Below, piece after piece: positions 44,364 to 56,400 of a stretch of DNA of 64,000 bases. This DNA comes from Crotalaria pallida (lineage: Eukaryota > Streptophyta > Magnoliopsida > Fabales > Fabaceae): positions 6,448,001-6,512,000 of the forward strand of contig CM075653.1 in assembly GCA_037953625.1 (NCBI GenBank), read 5' to 3'. A model generated the notes under the pieces. It searched no databases. It was not told the DNA's origin and saw only the letters and a program-made list of their open reading frames with translations. The translations under genes and the position numbers were made by a program. Every line of letters begins with the position of its first letter. Position 1 is the stretch's first letter.

Positions 44364-47300
44364 ATGTCAAAATCAAAGACCGTCGCTCCTCCTGCGGTTG
44401 AAAGCGCTTCCTCAAGCTCCGAGGAGGAGATTCAACTTCCAGGCCCTATTTCCTATTGCTTCATGTGGCAGCTTCCTTGCCCCCGCTCTTATCCTGTTGA
44501 ACCAGGATATCGCCGCTGGGCCTCGGAGGTGAAGGCGGACTCACCTTCTGGTCCCGACTCGGGCGATTTCGTTGCTGGCTCGTCTTCCAAGGCCATGGTG
44601 GTTTCCGAGGAGACCGCCGAACTCATTTCCTCTCCTTCCTACGATAAGGACCACTGCGCATTGGGCCCTTCATTGCTCCGCTCCTGTCTTCGCCGTTCGG
44701 AGTTCCCTTGGGTAGATGTGAACTTTAATGTTCGTGTGGGAGGTACCAATGGCTGGCAAGAGTGGGTTGATCATGTTTTTGCCACTGATGCTGCTTTCGT
44801 GGCTATTCTGGAGAAAGTAGGGATCGCTGCCGCCGTTAAGGCGTCGCCTCGGCTTGGTGCTAACCGCAAGCCCAGTGATTTGCTGATGTTGGTGCAGCGC
44901 TGGTGTTCCTCTACCCACACCTTCTTGACATCATGGGGGGAGTTTACCCCAACACTTGAGGATGTGATTATACTCCTTGGACTACCTTCCTTTGGAGACG
45001 GAGACCTTGATGTGGAGAACGTTGACGAACGTTTCTCTAAATTGTCAGTGCAGCTGAAAGCCGCTTCGGCTCTAAGTGCTAAGTATTCTCGGGACCCTTT
45101 CAGGCGAAGGCGTGCCTCGTACGCAAAGGGCTCTTCTTCTCAACGGGTGAGGGGTACTGGGAACTTAGTTCCTAGGAGCCGAAGGGCGAATCAACGCTCC
45201 TCCCTTAAATACACATTTGCCAGTTGGGTCCGTTATTTCTTTGGTGATTTTCATGATGGTGAATTCCAGGTTGGGCCTGTCACAGATTCGCGCCTCTGCC
45301 GTTCCGCCTTTGTTTCTTTCTGGCTTAGTAGGTACGTGTTTTCTGGACCTCCATGGGAGTCTGTAAGCCCATGCATCCTTCTCTTTGTTTGCCTTTTGGC
45401 AGAAGGTACACGCCTTCCCCTTGCTTCATTTTACTTAGGCGGTTTATACGCTCGCCTAGACCAGGTATCAGCGCAGATGCGCATTTCTGATGGGCGCTTT
45501 GCAATCAACTCTTATATTGACTTGACTTTTCTTCAGTATTTCTTGTTTGAGCGTTTTCCTGATTATGGCCCTGTTAAACTTCCCCTTTCCACTGGTGCTG
45601 CTGGCTTGGAGCCTCGTTCCTGGTGTTGGACGAGAGGATCTCCAAGAGAACCCTTAGCTTCTCTTATTGACTAAGAGGACAAGTTTTTGTTTCGCCCTTA
45701 CTCGGACCTCCCGCATCCTCTTTATGACGAAGAAGCTTTTACCACAAGAAACAATGCCGCCACCCCTTTGAGGGGGTTTATGATCTATGGAGATTGATTT
45801 TATCAGTTTGCTGCTTGCCTGGTTTTGTTCCTTTAGACAGAAAGAGTGCTCACGGTGGAGCCCTTTGGCCTTGTGTTTACCGCCCTGATCGAGTGGCCAG
45901 ACAGTTTGGGCGTGACCAAGCCCCTTGTGTTCTTAACATTGAGCAGGCCCCGGTGGAAGACTTGGTCAAAGCACTCCTTTTTGGTGCGGCTCCTGAAACT
46001 TCTGACATTGCTTGTGTTTGTGTTCCTCCCTCCCGTATTGGAGGTGTTTTGCGTTCTTGGCTCACTTCTCATGAGGACATCTTGCAACATCTTCGGGATT
46101 TTGAAGCTTCTTCCTCACGTCCTGTTCCTTCTTTGCTGCCTATAGTTCATAATGACCCTTACTTTTGCACTTCCATGAAGAAAGCTACAGGTAAACATCT
46201 TGGCTGCATCTGTTTTTTCTTTCTTTTCTTGCTTTGCATTTAACTTTTGCTTGGTTCTATTTTCAGCTGAGGGAGTTTCGCCCAGTCGCAGGGTTGCTGC
46301 GTCTCCCTCTGTTGCCCCCAGACGAAGCAAAAGGAAGACTCCCTCACAGGGTCCCTCTGTTTCTAGATCTCTTGCTCAAGGCGGTAGTAGTGGCGCCGCC
46401 AAATCTCGCAAGAAGAGGAAGGCAATTACAGCTGTTCCTACTCGTCGATCCAGTCGTTTGCGCACTTCTGGTATCTGTATTGCTCCTTCTTCTCCGGTCC
46501 ATGTAGATTTAGTCCAGGATGAGACTATTGAGACCAATTCGGGTGATTCTTTCTTGTCTCATGATGTTCCTGCCGAAAGCGGCGGTGCTGGGGATCATTC
46601 TCCAGGTTTCATTTCCCGTTCTTTTACTTTTCTTCAGTCTTTTCACTTTGTCTTGCTTGGGCAGTAACATTATTGATTTTCTTATTCTTTTCGCCTGCAG
46701 GTGGTGCTGGTAGTCGCTCATCGGCGTCGCTTTCATCCCAGTTTCCTGAGCACGTTCCTGTTGTTCCACCTACTTCCGATCACGAAAATTTCATGGATTC
46801 CTTTCATCAGCTTTCAGCTGGTGGGGGTGTTGCCCCCTCTGCTCCTTCCGAATCCACTGCTAGTGATGATTTTGATTCTTTGATGTCTCCTGTTGGCACT
46901 TCAAGGAGTGTTCCTGTTTCTCCCAAGGGTGTGCCTTCGAAGGCCCCTTCAGGTACTGTTGCTGACATCATTTGCGAACTTGTTTCTGATATTCCAAGAC
47001 CTGAGAGCATGTTTAGTGGGGCGGGTGCTGAAGTTGATGCCCCTGCCCCTTCGGAGAGCCAAATTGCTACTGTTTCTGAGGCCCCAACTGGAGAGCGTCT
47101 TGCCCCCAGAAGCAATGTAGATCTTGTTTCTTTAGCTGATAAGGGTAAGGCTCCTGCCGCGAGGGCAAGTCACGCCTCCGCTTCTCCAGGGTCTTCTTTA
47201 GCTTGTAAGTGTTTCTTTCTTCACCTGACTCAAGTTGGATTTTTTCTTCCTTCGTGTTCTTGTCTCATTATTTCTACATGTGTTGCTATGTGCTTTTGTA

Positions 47301-47792
47301 GCTCCATTTTCTGCAGGTGATCAGGCCTTGATTGACTCGTTCCTACGTGCTCATACTTCTTTGATACCTCCTCCAGCTTCGCTTCCCCGCCTCTTCCGAG
47401 AGTCCGGTTCTCAAACTCTATTGCGGATGTTACGTTTGGCCCGCTCAGTTGACATAGATGACTTGCCATGGGAGGACAAGGCTGAGATTCTGGACTGTCT
47501 GTACACGCTTTAATTCCAACATTATTCTGGTTCTTGGCTTGAGAATGCCATTGCTGGCTTCGAAAGTTTGTGCCCTCCATTTGATGACGCTGAGTTGGCC
47601 GATGCTGAGCGTGCTTTGCAAGAGCGTCGTGCTCCTTTAGTGTCTCGCATCAAAGAGCTTTCCTCTCAACTTGACCAAGCGACCACTGAATTGGAGGCTC
47701 TTGACCAGGAGATTAGCGATTTGGCTAACACAAAGTATTCTTATGAGGAAGTTTGCAGGGTCACTTCTTTGAATTCTCTCTTCTTTATGTAG
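44364..47792 (+). pseudogene. Plant mobile domain (PMD) protein gene inside the LTR element
   Basis: The start ATG at 44364 has good context (ACCATGT), although the frame is open from 43830. Exons by eye: 44364-46190, 46267-46605, 46701-47204 and 47302 to about 47759, all with GT-AG borders and matching phases. Exon 1 encodes the PMD (PF10536): QRWCSSTHTFLTSWGEFTPT, LEDVIILLGLP, KYTFASWVRYFFGDF, FVSFWLSRYVF, and after the breaks YRPDRVARQFGRDQAPC. Exons 2-3 are Ser/Pro/Arg-rich and exon 4 ends in a coiled coil (ERRAPLVSRIKELSSQLDQA). Breaks: TAA at 45672, TGA at 45795 followed by a frame change near 45800, and TAA at 47511. PMD proteins such as MAIN/MAIL1 act in gene and transposon silencing. 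This copy is broken; its origin as captured gene or element gene is open. Confidence 0.78.
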
Positions 47793-49648
47793 GCGCTGTT
47801 TCGCCACTTGTGCTGCTACTTTGACATTCTGCTTTTCAGACTATGGTTTTTGGTTGCCGCTTTCTCCTTGGTTCCATGATTTGTATGACTTTGCTTAACC
47901 TCAGTTGCTTTACTGCCTCCGAACTTGTACTTTGGGATTTATGGTGCCTTTTGTATGCTTTCTCAAGTTTGGATTCTACTTTGTATGCTTGCTGCTACGT
48001 TGACAATTCTTATGCATGTCTCGTCTTTGTTCTTCATCGTTTCCTTTTTTTTTGTTGTTGTTGTTCGCCTTGCGCCTGGGATTTGCATTTGGATTGTGCA
48101 TTTTTGCTCTTGTGCGTTTTGTCAACCTTGCGCTTTGGCGATTGTGGCTTGAACTTCGTAGCTTCATAGTTGCTTGTTATTGCACTTGTGTTTGCTTCTG
48201 TTCTTGTATGCTCTTCTTTTCTTCAAGCATTCTGATAGCACACATCTCTTCTTTTTCTTCTTTTCTTCTTCTTACAAGGGCCCTTATGTTTTTGGTGCCC
48301 AAGAAAGGTTTTCTTTCCTTCCTCCCCTCTCCACTTTTTTTTTTTGGAGCGCGCTCTGGGCGCTTCAAACTTGCTTGCAGATTTCGATGCCCCCTCATGT
48401 CATTGGTGCCAAGATTTTTCTCAAGGTGCACGTTGGGCACGCTCCACAGATTTTGTCGCTTTGGACCCTTTCTTTCAATTTGTCGCTTTGGACTTTCCAG
48501 TTTGCCGCTTTGGGGCTTTTTCTTGTCAGTTGCCGCTTTGGGCTTTTTCTTTTTCAGTTGCCGCGTTGGGCCTTTTTTTTTTTCAGTTGCCGCTTTGGGC
48601 CTCATAAACTAACGGATCGCCTTGGATCTTGCGTTAGCCAACCTCTTACAGATTTTTCCGCCCGCGTTTTAGATTAGCGCCCTTGTTTCCCGGGACCTTT
48701 TCTAGTCTCGCGATATGGCGTACTTCGCCCGCGTCTGTCCCGGAAATTTTTCAGGAGGTCTATCCGGGTACCGCGATAAGGCGCTTGTGCCCGCGGTACG
48801 GTTCAACACTATTCTTTTTCTTTTTCTTTTTTCTTCTTCTCTTCCTTTTCCTCTCTCTCTCTTTTTTTTTTGTAGTGTTGAACCTCGCGTTCTGGCATTA
48901 TCGACCCTGTTTGAGGGTGTTTGCTACAGTGATACTTCATGTTATCAGTATCATTTGAGCTCTTTCCGGGGACACCTCATGTCATCAGTGTCGCTTCGAG
49001 CTTTAGTATTGGCACCTCTTGTCATAGGTACTGCCTTGCTTCTGATTGATTGCTTAACTCTGATTGCTTGTACTTCGTAACACCTCTTATCATGGGTGCT
49101 ACTTTTTAGTTCTTCTTGCAATTATCAGTGTGCAAATGCTTGGATTTCTTGATTGGCTTCGTGCTCATGCTCGCTTTCGCATGATCTGCTTTGACGCATG
49201 GATGAGCTCAGATGTGCCTTACTTCAGAGGCTTGTTATTATTATAGATTTCTTGGTTTCTCTTGCGTCAGGGTGCTTTGGCTTGCTTATGCGAGCAAACT
49301 GGGATGAACTCAAGATTTTAGCTTAGCTCGCCTTGGTTATGTTGTGTTTGGAACAGTTTTGGGTTAGTCACTTGTACGCTTTTGGCTTGCTTTCGTCTTG
49401 CGCTTTGCTCTTGCATATGATTTTATGCTTCAATGTTCAAGTATGCCTTTGAGTAACATACTCTCCGGATCTCATACTCGTACTGGTCATCACAAAGCCT
49501 GCATTTGCCTTCGTGCGGCATGTACGCCTTTTCATGCATGCCTTGCAATTGTGATCACGGCCGCCTTTAAAGTTTGCTTTTGACTTCTGGCTGGCTTTTG
49601 CTTGGAAATATCTTCTGCTTCATCCTCATTTACTCTTGGGTTTAGTTG
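47793..49648 (+). other. T/G-rich non-coding tail of the PMD-carrying element
   Basis: No credible gene: the long plus-strand ORFs are Phe/Leu/Cys-rich and low complexity. About 48467-48602 is a degenerate tandem array with the core TTGCCGCTTTGGGC. A probable polyadenylation or PPT region next to the 3' LTR (ACTCTTGGGTTTAGTTG) is weak. Confidence 0.6.
48467..48602 (+). repeat. Degenerate tandem repeat, core TTGCCGCTTTGGG
   Basis: Six to seven imperfect units of about 20-30 bp, separated by T-rich spacers (CTTTTTCTTTTTCAG). It lies in the non-coding tail of the PMD-carrying LTR element. Confidence 0.75.
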
Positions 49649-50902
49649 TGTCGGACCGCTTTGTGCGATAAGTATGTGATTAATAAAAGAGATAATGGGT
49701 TCGTAAACTTGGTGAAGCTTTAGGCTTTCATTATATTGAAATGAGGTGCAGAGAGGTTGATACAAGGAAATGGCTCCCACATTTGTGGTATTTTTACAGA
49801 GGAAGGAGTGTGCGCTTTGGCCTCACACCCCTCTTTTATGCTACTAAGTCTTAAGCTTCAGAAGGGGAGCTTCCTTTCCTTTTCATTGTAGGCTCTTTGT
49901 GTTGTGGCTGTTACTGGTTGCGGTGTTCTTGGGGGATTCTGACCATCCTCGTACCGCTTCGGATAGTAGTTGTCGGAGATGCACGCTCTCTGGCTTCTCC
50001 TCCTTTTCTGGACTTCTTTCTTTCTTGATACAGTGAAGCATTCGTGCTCCTCTGCGTTAATTAATTATTCATGTGAGCTTGTAGAGTTGATGGAGTGTGC
50101 TCTGGTTGTAGCCTCTCCCAATCCAGTTCTTCTTTTCTCCATATTTCTCATTGATGTTATTCTTGTGTCCTTTCTCTGAGTTTCAGAGGGAAGAACTATG
50201 AGTGTTTGTTGTGTTTTTTGCTTTCCCCGTTTTTCTCTGGTACCCCTTCCTCCCGGGGGTTCTCTCTCTTCCCTCTCTCCGTCCTCTCCGTCCTCCGTCC
50301 CCCCTTTTGGAAGGAAAAGTTCCTCCTATTTATAATGGTGCTTTGGACCAGTGGTCCTTGGTTGCTCACCTCTTGTACGCTGGGTAATAGCACTTTGCAT
50401 CATGTGCTCAGAGCATCAATTCAGTGGTTTTGTCTTCTTTACCATTCTTGGCTTTGGCATTGATGATTACAGGGAAGTAGAGGGATTCAAGTCTTACTAC
50501 CTTCAGCTTCGTCTTGGGTAGCCAAAATATTCCCTCTTGACTTCCTCTGCGAGCCGTTGGAGTCTTGGGCGGTTGTGTCGCCTTTGTCTAATCATGTGTG
50601 CGCCTTCCACAAGCCTTGTTTCCTGTTCGCTCTTATTTATCATGACTTTCTTCCCAAGTTTCTATGACACCTGGGACGCTTTGGGAGGATATGTCATACT
50701 CGTTGTTATCAGTACGTCTTGTTCTTCTCTCTGGGCACAACATCAAAATGTGACGTCTTGGCGACTGACGCCCTGGGCAGTTCCTGGTGCTTGCACGCCT
50801 TTCTCAGTATCTTTTACTGCTTTATTTTTTGTTTGACAATTCCTGGGCCCTCATATGATTTGGGCCTTGTAATTTGGGCTACCAAATATTGAGGTATCAA
50901 CA
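49649..50902 (+). repeat. 3' LTR of the PMD-carrying element
   Basis: 1254 bp, TGTCGGACCGC to TATCAACA, followed by the TSD GACCC. It is collinear with 42528-43788 with scattered substitutions and a short deletion in the CT tract. Confidence 0.92.
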
Positions 50903-51946
50903 GACCCAAATTAATATTACCCACCAAATTTTTTACTTTTTTCCCTCAAACCCAAAAACCTAGAATCCTTCTATATATTCAACATCTGTACGCAACACAC
51001 CAAAACCACTCATAAAAAAATCATATATTTAACTATTGATTCAGGAGACATAAAGGTATGTGATATTTATTTCAACATTGATCATCAAATTTATCTTTCA
51101 CTTTTTTGTTATCCTCAATTTTTATTTTTTATTTTTTTGATTTTGTGAATTTGGTTCAGATTGAATTTGTGTGACTTTGTGATGGCGGTGTGTCCAATCA
51201 ATAGACTAAAAGTTTTGTCATTCTTTCGTGTCATTGTTAATAAGATACCGTGACATTTTTATAAAAATAATAAAAATGTTTAAAGTGTAGTAGTACTTAG
51301 TAATAATTATTATGAATGTTATAATTTTTTTCATTATTTATATCTACATGAATGAAGTATATGTCTTTCTCTATAAGCTACTAGTGTAGTATTATCGTCA
51401 TTGAAACATGAATGTCAATATTAATTATGATTCTATATGTACTTTTCAGTCATTTAACATGTTTAAATTAGTTGTACAACTAGTTTTGCCAAACAACTCT
51501 AGTTCAATAAGCTAGATATACAGCTATAAGCTCACAGCTATAATCCCACAACTATAAGCTAGGTTCACAGCTATCAGCTATAAGCTCACAGCTACAAGCT
51601 CACAGCTATAAGTTAGTTTTGCCAAACAAACCCATTGTATTTTGTATCAAAGCATTATGTGCTAATTAACTTAGTGAAGTGTTGTGGGATGAACTCAAAC
51701 ACTTTCCACCATTCCATACATTGATTGGCAGATATGATAGTTACCATTGAATGGATCCAAAATCTCATACTATGCTTGACAAACTACTACACTACCTTAC
51801 TTGGGGAATGTCATCATCGGTTTTTATCGGTGGGTCACTTAATTTTTTTTCTTTCCTTTTGTGCACTTGCTTAATGATACATCATAGTGGATTAGACCAA
51901 ATCATCAAAAGATTAGAATTAGCACTGTTATTTACTTGTACTCTCT

Positions 51947-52789
51947 CCCGGTGTTATCAAACCGGACCGAACCGAACGGTTCAATCGGTCGAACCATCGA
52001 CCGGTCACAGATCCGGTCCGTTTTGATGCCTTAAACCATTGCAAATTTGGAACCGGAAAAAACCGGTCTACAACCCAAAAAACCGGGTTGGACAGAGAAA
52101 AACCGGAAAAACCAGGTACCGGTTCAACCTATTGAATTAAAAAAAAAAAAAAAACTGAAACCAGGGTTCCTAGATGAAACCCTTGAACAGAACAAGATAG
52201 AACAGCAACATGGAATGGAGGACGGTGGTGCGGTCTGAGTGGAGCGGTGGTGTGGTCTTGGGCCGCCGATGACGACGAGGAGGAGTGATAGTGAGTGAAG
52301 GGATATGAGATTGAGTTAGCATGGTGCTATGGTAAATATGAGAGAGAAAGAAAGAGAAGAGAACATAAAAGAAGAAGAAGGGTGAAGATGGAGTAATGAG
52401 ATTTCGAATTATCACTTCCAGATCCTTCTATTACTATGAGGCCTATTACGTGAGTACCCCTTATTTTTCTCTTCTCCTTCCCCTTTTTCATTCTATTAAA
52501 TTAAACAAATAAATCACATTTTATTTTACCTTTCACCTTTTTTATGTTTTTTTTCTTTTCTTTTGTAAGAATTGCATCGTATATTGAATGCTAATTTTAG
52601 GTAATACACCTTTTTTTTTTAAACTAGGTATTTTTTTTATTTGAACGGTTGAAACTAGGTAATACACTTAAGGTTGCTATTTTTTATTTATTTATATATA
52701 TATATACCGGCTTAACCGGTTAATATGGTTGAACCCTATACGGAGCTTTTTTCGGTTTGACATCCGGTTCGATTTTGACAACATTGTTC
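51947..52789. mobile_element. TIR (hAT-like MITE) element
   Basis: The left end GGTGTTATCAAACCGGACCG mirrors the right end CCGGTTCGATTTTGACAACATT. Direct copies of TCTCTCC flank it (about 51943 and 52792), a possible 7-8 bp target duplication. The left end is dense in CCGGT/ACCGG motifs (about 51958-52130), followed by an A-run (52140-52154). Short ORFs (52047-52238, 52170-52415) are not credible genes. Confidence 0.7.
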
Positions 52790-53180
52790 TCTCCTTTTCT
52801 CTCTATCTATTTCTTTTATCATAGCTTATTACATGTTTTTTTGGAACTATTAGCTTACATGCTTATATATCATTTATCCTTCCTTGATAAGATGTATATG
52901 TTATATTCACTAGTTTACATTAGAGGGAATATGTATGGCCCCCCTTTCTTGCTACCTTAATTACCTGTAGTCTTCCTTGTTTAGAGGATTAGGATTTACT
53001 TTTAGTCATATCCTTGGAAGGTTGTTACAATTATTTAGAGGTGGTTTGGTGGTCAGGACAGGGAGGATAGATATGATAAGTTATTATATTATGCTTTAAT
53101 TCATTGTTTGATATACTAATAAGATATGATAAATTTATCATTATCTTTTATCCTATCCTATTTTATTTTCTAGTGTAAAT
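52790..53180. other. Intergenic, no gene seen
   Basis: AT-rich. GATATGATAAGTTATTATATTATG and its partial complements near 53070-53150 suggest a small decayed foldback. No coding signal. Confidence 0.4.
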
Positions 53181-53204
53181 TAATGTTTTAATTTCTCTCC
53201 CTCC

Positions 53205-53409
53205 CTCCCTCTGTCTATGATGTTTTGGATTTGTCCATAAGAGATCGATGGTCAACGTATAAAGGAATCAAGAGAGCTACTTGGAGTCAAGCGGACGATG
53301 AAGATGCTACTTGAGAGTTTAAAGTAGCATGAGGGCTTCGTATCCTCAAAATTGTGTGAACCCAGCATGTCATTTCTCGGGGACGAGAAATCCCCAAGTA
53401 GGGGAGGAA
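53205..53409 (+). pseudogene. Remnant of the 3' internal end of a gypsy element
   Basis: A short translated stretch (ATWSQADDEDAT, stop, E) resembles the end of plant gypsy polyproteins (..EDATWE..). CATTTCTCGGGGACGAGAAATCCCCAAGTAGGGGAGGAA then leads into the LTR start, the usual layout of a gypsy 3' end with its PPT (AGTAGGGGAGGAA). Everything upstream is lost. Confidence 0.55.
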
Positions 53410-56400
53410 TGTAAGACCCACAAATTTCCTGCTTGAAAAATTTAAATTTTTAGAATTTGTTATTGGAATATTTCTTTTAGTATTTAAATAAATGTGTTCA
53501 TTTATTTAAAATATTAATATGTGTGCATGAAAATTTATATTTTAGAGTAGTAAGTGCATAAGAGTTGTTGCAATGCTAAGACTATGTTATAACGTAGGTG
53601 AAAATCTAAGTTACATAGTCTATGTGTAGTTTTGATTATTAAAAAGACTATTTTATTATTTAAAATATGATTTTTCTAATATGACTTTACAAAAGTGTTA
53701 AATGAATGAAATTCAATTTTTGTAGAATTAAAACTTATTAGTTTTGAATTTTATTTTACTAGTGGTGATTTTATTTTATTTATTTGATAAAGCTTATAGA
53801 AATTTCATAATTTCATAACCTTTTCATACATGATCCAAATAAAATGATTTTATAGTCAAAATGATCATGTGAAAATGTAGAATTTATTTTTATTAGTGTG
53901 AATGCCTAATTTTCTATTTTTGTGAAAATTTTATATTTTAGATAGGTTTATAAAAAAAACTTTAGTATTTCATCATTTTATTAATTTAATGTATGATTTT
54001 AATGCATTCCTTAAAGTGTGAGGAGAAAATTTTATTTTTCCTCATGTGTAAATAAAATTCGGCCAAGTGAGTAAAGAAGGAAGGAAATTCCATTCCTTCT
54101 CATACAAGTCAAAATTCAAATTCAAAAATCAAATTTCAAAAATGCAATGATGATTTACAAAAACAAGAAAAGCACATTTATCACCCAATGATGATGAATG
54201 ATGTATAAGCAAGATGCTTGAGAATAATATGGATGATGTTGATGATAATGATAATTTTATGACAATGATGATGATGATGATGATTATGTACATAATAAAT
54301 ATTTGTTCTATTTATGTTGTATGTGTCTTAATATATTGCCTATTGTAAATCCACATCGTAAACGTCATATGAATCGTTTACTCTCAATGCTTTCCCCCCT
54401 TTTCTTATGGACTCTCGTGGTGATGTCCACAAATGATAGAGTAAGCGAAATTCTTCATATCAATTGTAAAGAGAAGGCTTATGGAGATGAAGAACGAGAG
54501 ATGGAACCAAGAAGAGCATATGTGATTGAGGTCTAATATGTGATGTTTTTGTACCCTTTTTGTCTCTCTTTTACATAGTAAGTGGCTTGTTTTTTGAGTA
54601 AATTGGAATAAAACAATGGAATTTTGTCATTATAAGATTTCTGGAACCTTTTGATGTGTTTGGTTTGTTTTTAGGTATTTAAGCTCTTAAAACAGTGATT
54701 TTTGCAAAGGAATGAAGAAGGAGAGCTTGGTACTTGAATTGGGAAGAAAAAGAGGAAAAAATGAAGAAAAGTTGATTCTGGGCGCGTAAAATGCGAGAAA
54801 GTGACAATGTTCGCTGTTTTGATCATAACTTGAGCTACGCTTATCCAAATGAGGCGATCTAGGTATCATTTTAAAGCTAAGGAAAAGATCTACAACTTTT
54901 CGAGAAATAGCCTTGCTCAAATTCGTCCATATTGGGGGTCAAAATCAGTGCCGAAGTTGCTGTCAGACACAAATACGAGATTCTAGAAGGATTTTAATGA
55001 TAAATTCTATTTGTAGATAAGATTCTTAAAGATTAGTTTATTTTAATAGGATCTTAACATATTATATTCAGATTTAGGATTAGTTTTATTCAAATAAAAA
55101 TCTTATCATATTAGATTGAAAATTAGATTAGTTTTTATCTATATAATAATAGGATTAGGATTCATTCCAAAAGAGAGAAGAGACACTCATACAACTCCAT
55201 AGAATAATAGTAGATTAGGATTCGAGACTTGGAGAAGGAACAAGGATTGGAGGTTTTTGTGAAGAACACGGAGTTAGCTCAAAGATTCATGGTAATTATT
55301 TTTATCATGTTTATTGTGTTTTCTCTTGTAAGTATGAACTAATTTCATCTTTGGGATGTAGGAGTAGATGAATGGAACCTTTTCAATATTTCTAGTAATA
55401 AATTAATCTTATTTTTCGTTATTGAATTCTGTGTTTGATTGTTCTTATTTGTTTCTCATGAAAGAAGCTGTTTCATGACTTTTGAAAATCCTTTATGAAT
55501 AGACATATGAATTTAGGATTTAGTCATTAATCAAACAACTCAATTGCATAGGCACAAACATGTTTTCTATGAATTGGGTAATTTTATAAAAAGAGGTTTT
55601 GACTGAACTTAATGAAAGGGTTAGGTTTTAAGGCTCCCTTGAGACATCATTGGGAGATTAATCTCTAAAATATAGAAACACGCTAAGACATTAGGTGTTA
55701 TCTAATTTTGCAAAACCAATTCGGAATTCAAGGAAAATAAATTAATTTGTTATAGAATATTTAGGAACCTGCATCGAAACTACGTCCGCCTTTCCCCTTG
55801 TCAAAGAGTCATTTATTTTAATTTCTGTTTTTATTTACAAATTCATAAATCCTTTGTCTCGTTCACTAAGTAATATTAATTAGGTGGAATTAATTAAACA
55901 GTCATTCCCTTGGGTACGATACTCGGACTTCATTGTCTATATTACTTGTACTCGGACTTCATTGTCTATATTACTTCATTGTCTTCATTGTCTATATGGA
56001 GCAAGGACTAGCACGAAGGACCCTAGTTGTATAGGTTGTGTTGTGTAGCTTAGTTTAGTGTTGGGCTCTTGCTAAGTCAAGTGGATTGTATTGCTCTGCC
56101 ATTATGTAACTCACCTTATTTTGCAATAGGTTTTGGAATAAGTTATTTTGATGGTATTTGCATAAGGACAAATGAAGTTTATGAAACAATGAATGAATGA
56201 AAAGTCTTTTCTACAAAACAACCATTGTTTATTAGGTGCTTCTACCATGGATCGGTTTTTGGTGCTCCGTTTTTTTAATAAATCTAATATATTAAAAAAA
56301 ATATGCTTTAAGTTTTTTGTGTTCTTTTTATGTGCATGTTTTTGTTATTTGGATTTGAATTTTTTTTATTACTTCTCTGGTATAGGCAAAACAGTTATAT

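Larger units (their letters stand above)
42528..50902 (+). mobile_element. Non-autonomous LTR element carrying a plant-mobile-domain gene
   Basis: LTRs are at 42528-43788 and 49649-50902. Both start TGT(TT)CGGACCGCTTTGTGCG and end GAGGTATCAACA. The TSD is GACCC (42523-42527 and 50903-50907). The LTRs differ at roughly 20-30 places by eye (about 2%), so the insertion is young. No gag, protease, RT or integrase is recognisable in the 5.9-kb interior. It holds instead a decayed multi-exon gene in sense orientation (44364-47792) and about 1.8 kb of T/G-rich non-coding DNA. No clear PBS follows the 5' LTR (ATTGCCCCC). It must have been mobilised in trans. Confidence 0.9.
42268..51634. mobile_element. 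MITE-like TIR element split by an LTR retrotransposon
   Basis: The left end is TGTGTTTGGTATGACAAGCTTATAGCTTA (about 42271). The right end reads inverted: CTATAAGTTAGTTTTGCCAAACAAACCC (51607-51634). The element contains many copies of AGCTTATAGCT or AGCTATAAGCT on both sides. The 8.4-kb LTR element at 42528-50902 lies in its middle, and removing that insertion with one GACCC copy reunites the halves. Exact ends and TSD are uncertain. Confidence 0.6.

Noticed and set aside
47843..48677. Long plus-strand ORFs (108-198 aa) after the PMD gene
   Set aside because: Phe/Leu/Cys-rich translation of T/G-rich low-complexity DNA; overlapping ORFs exist in all three frames and on the other strand.
51751..52026. 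91-codon ORF overlapping the left end of the TIR element
   Set aside because: It reads into the CCGGT-rich transposon end, and the first part lacks any recognised domain.
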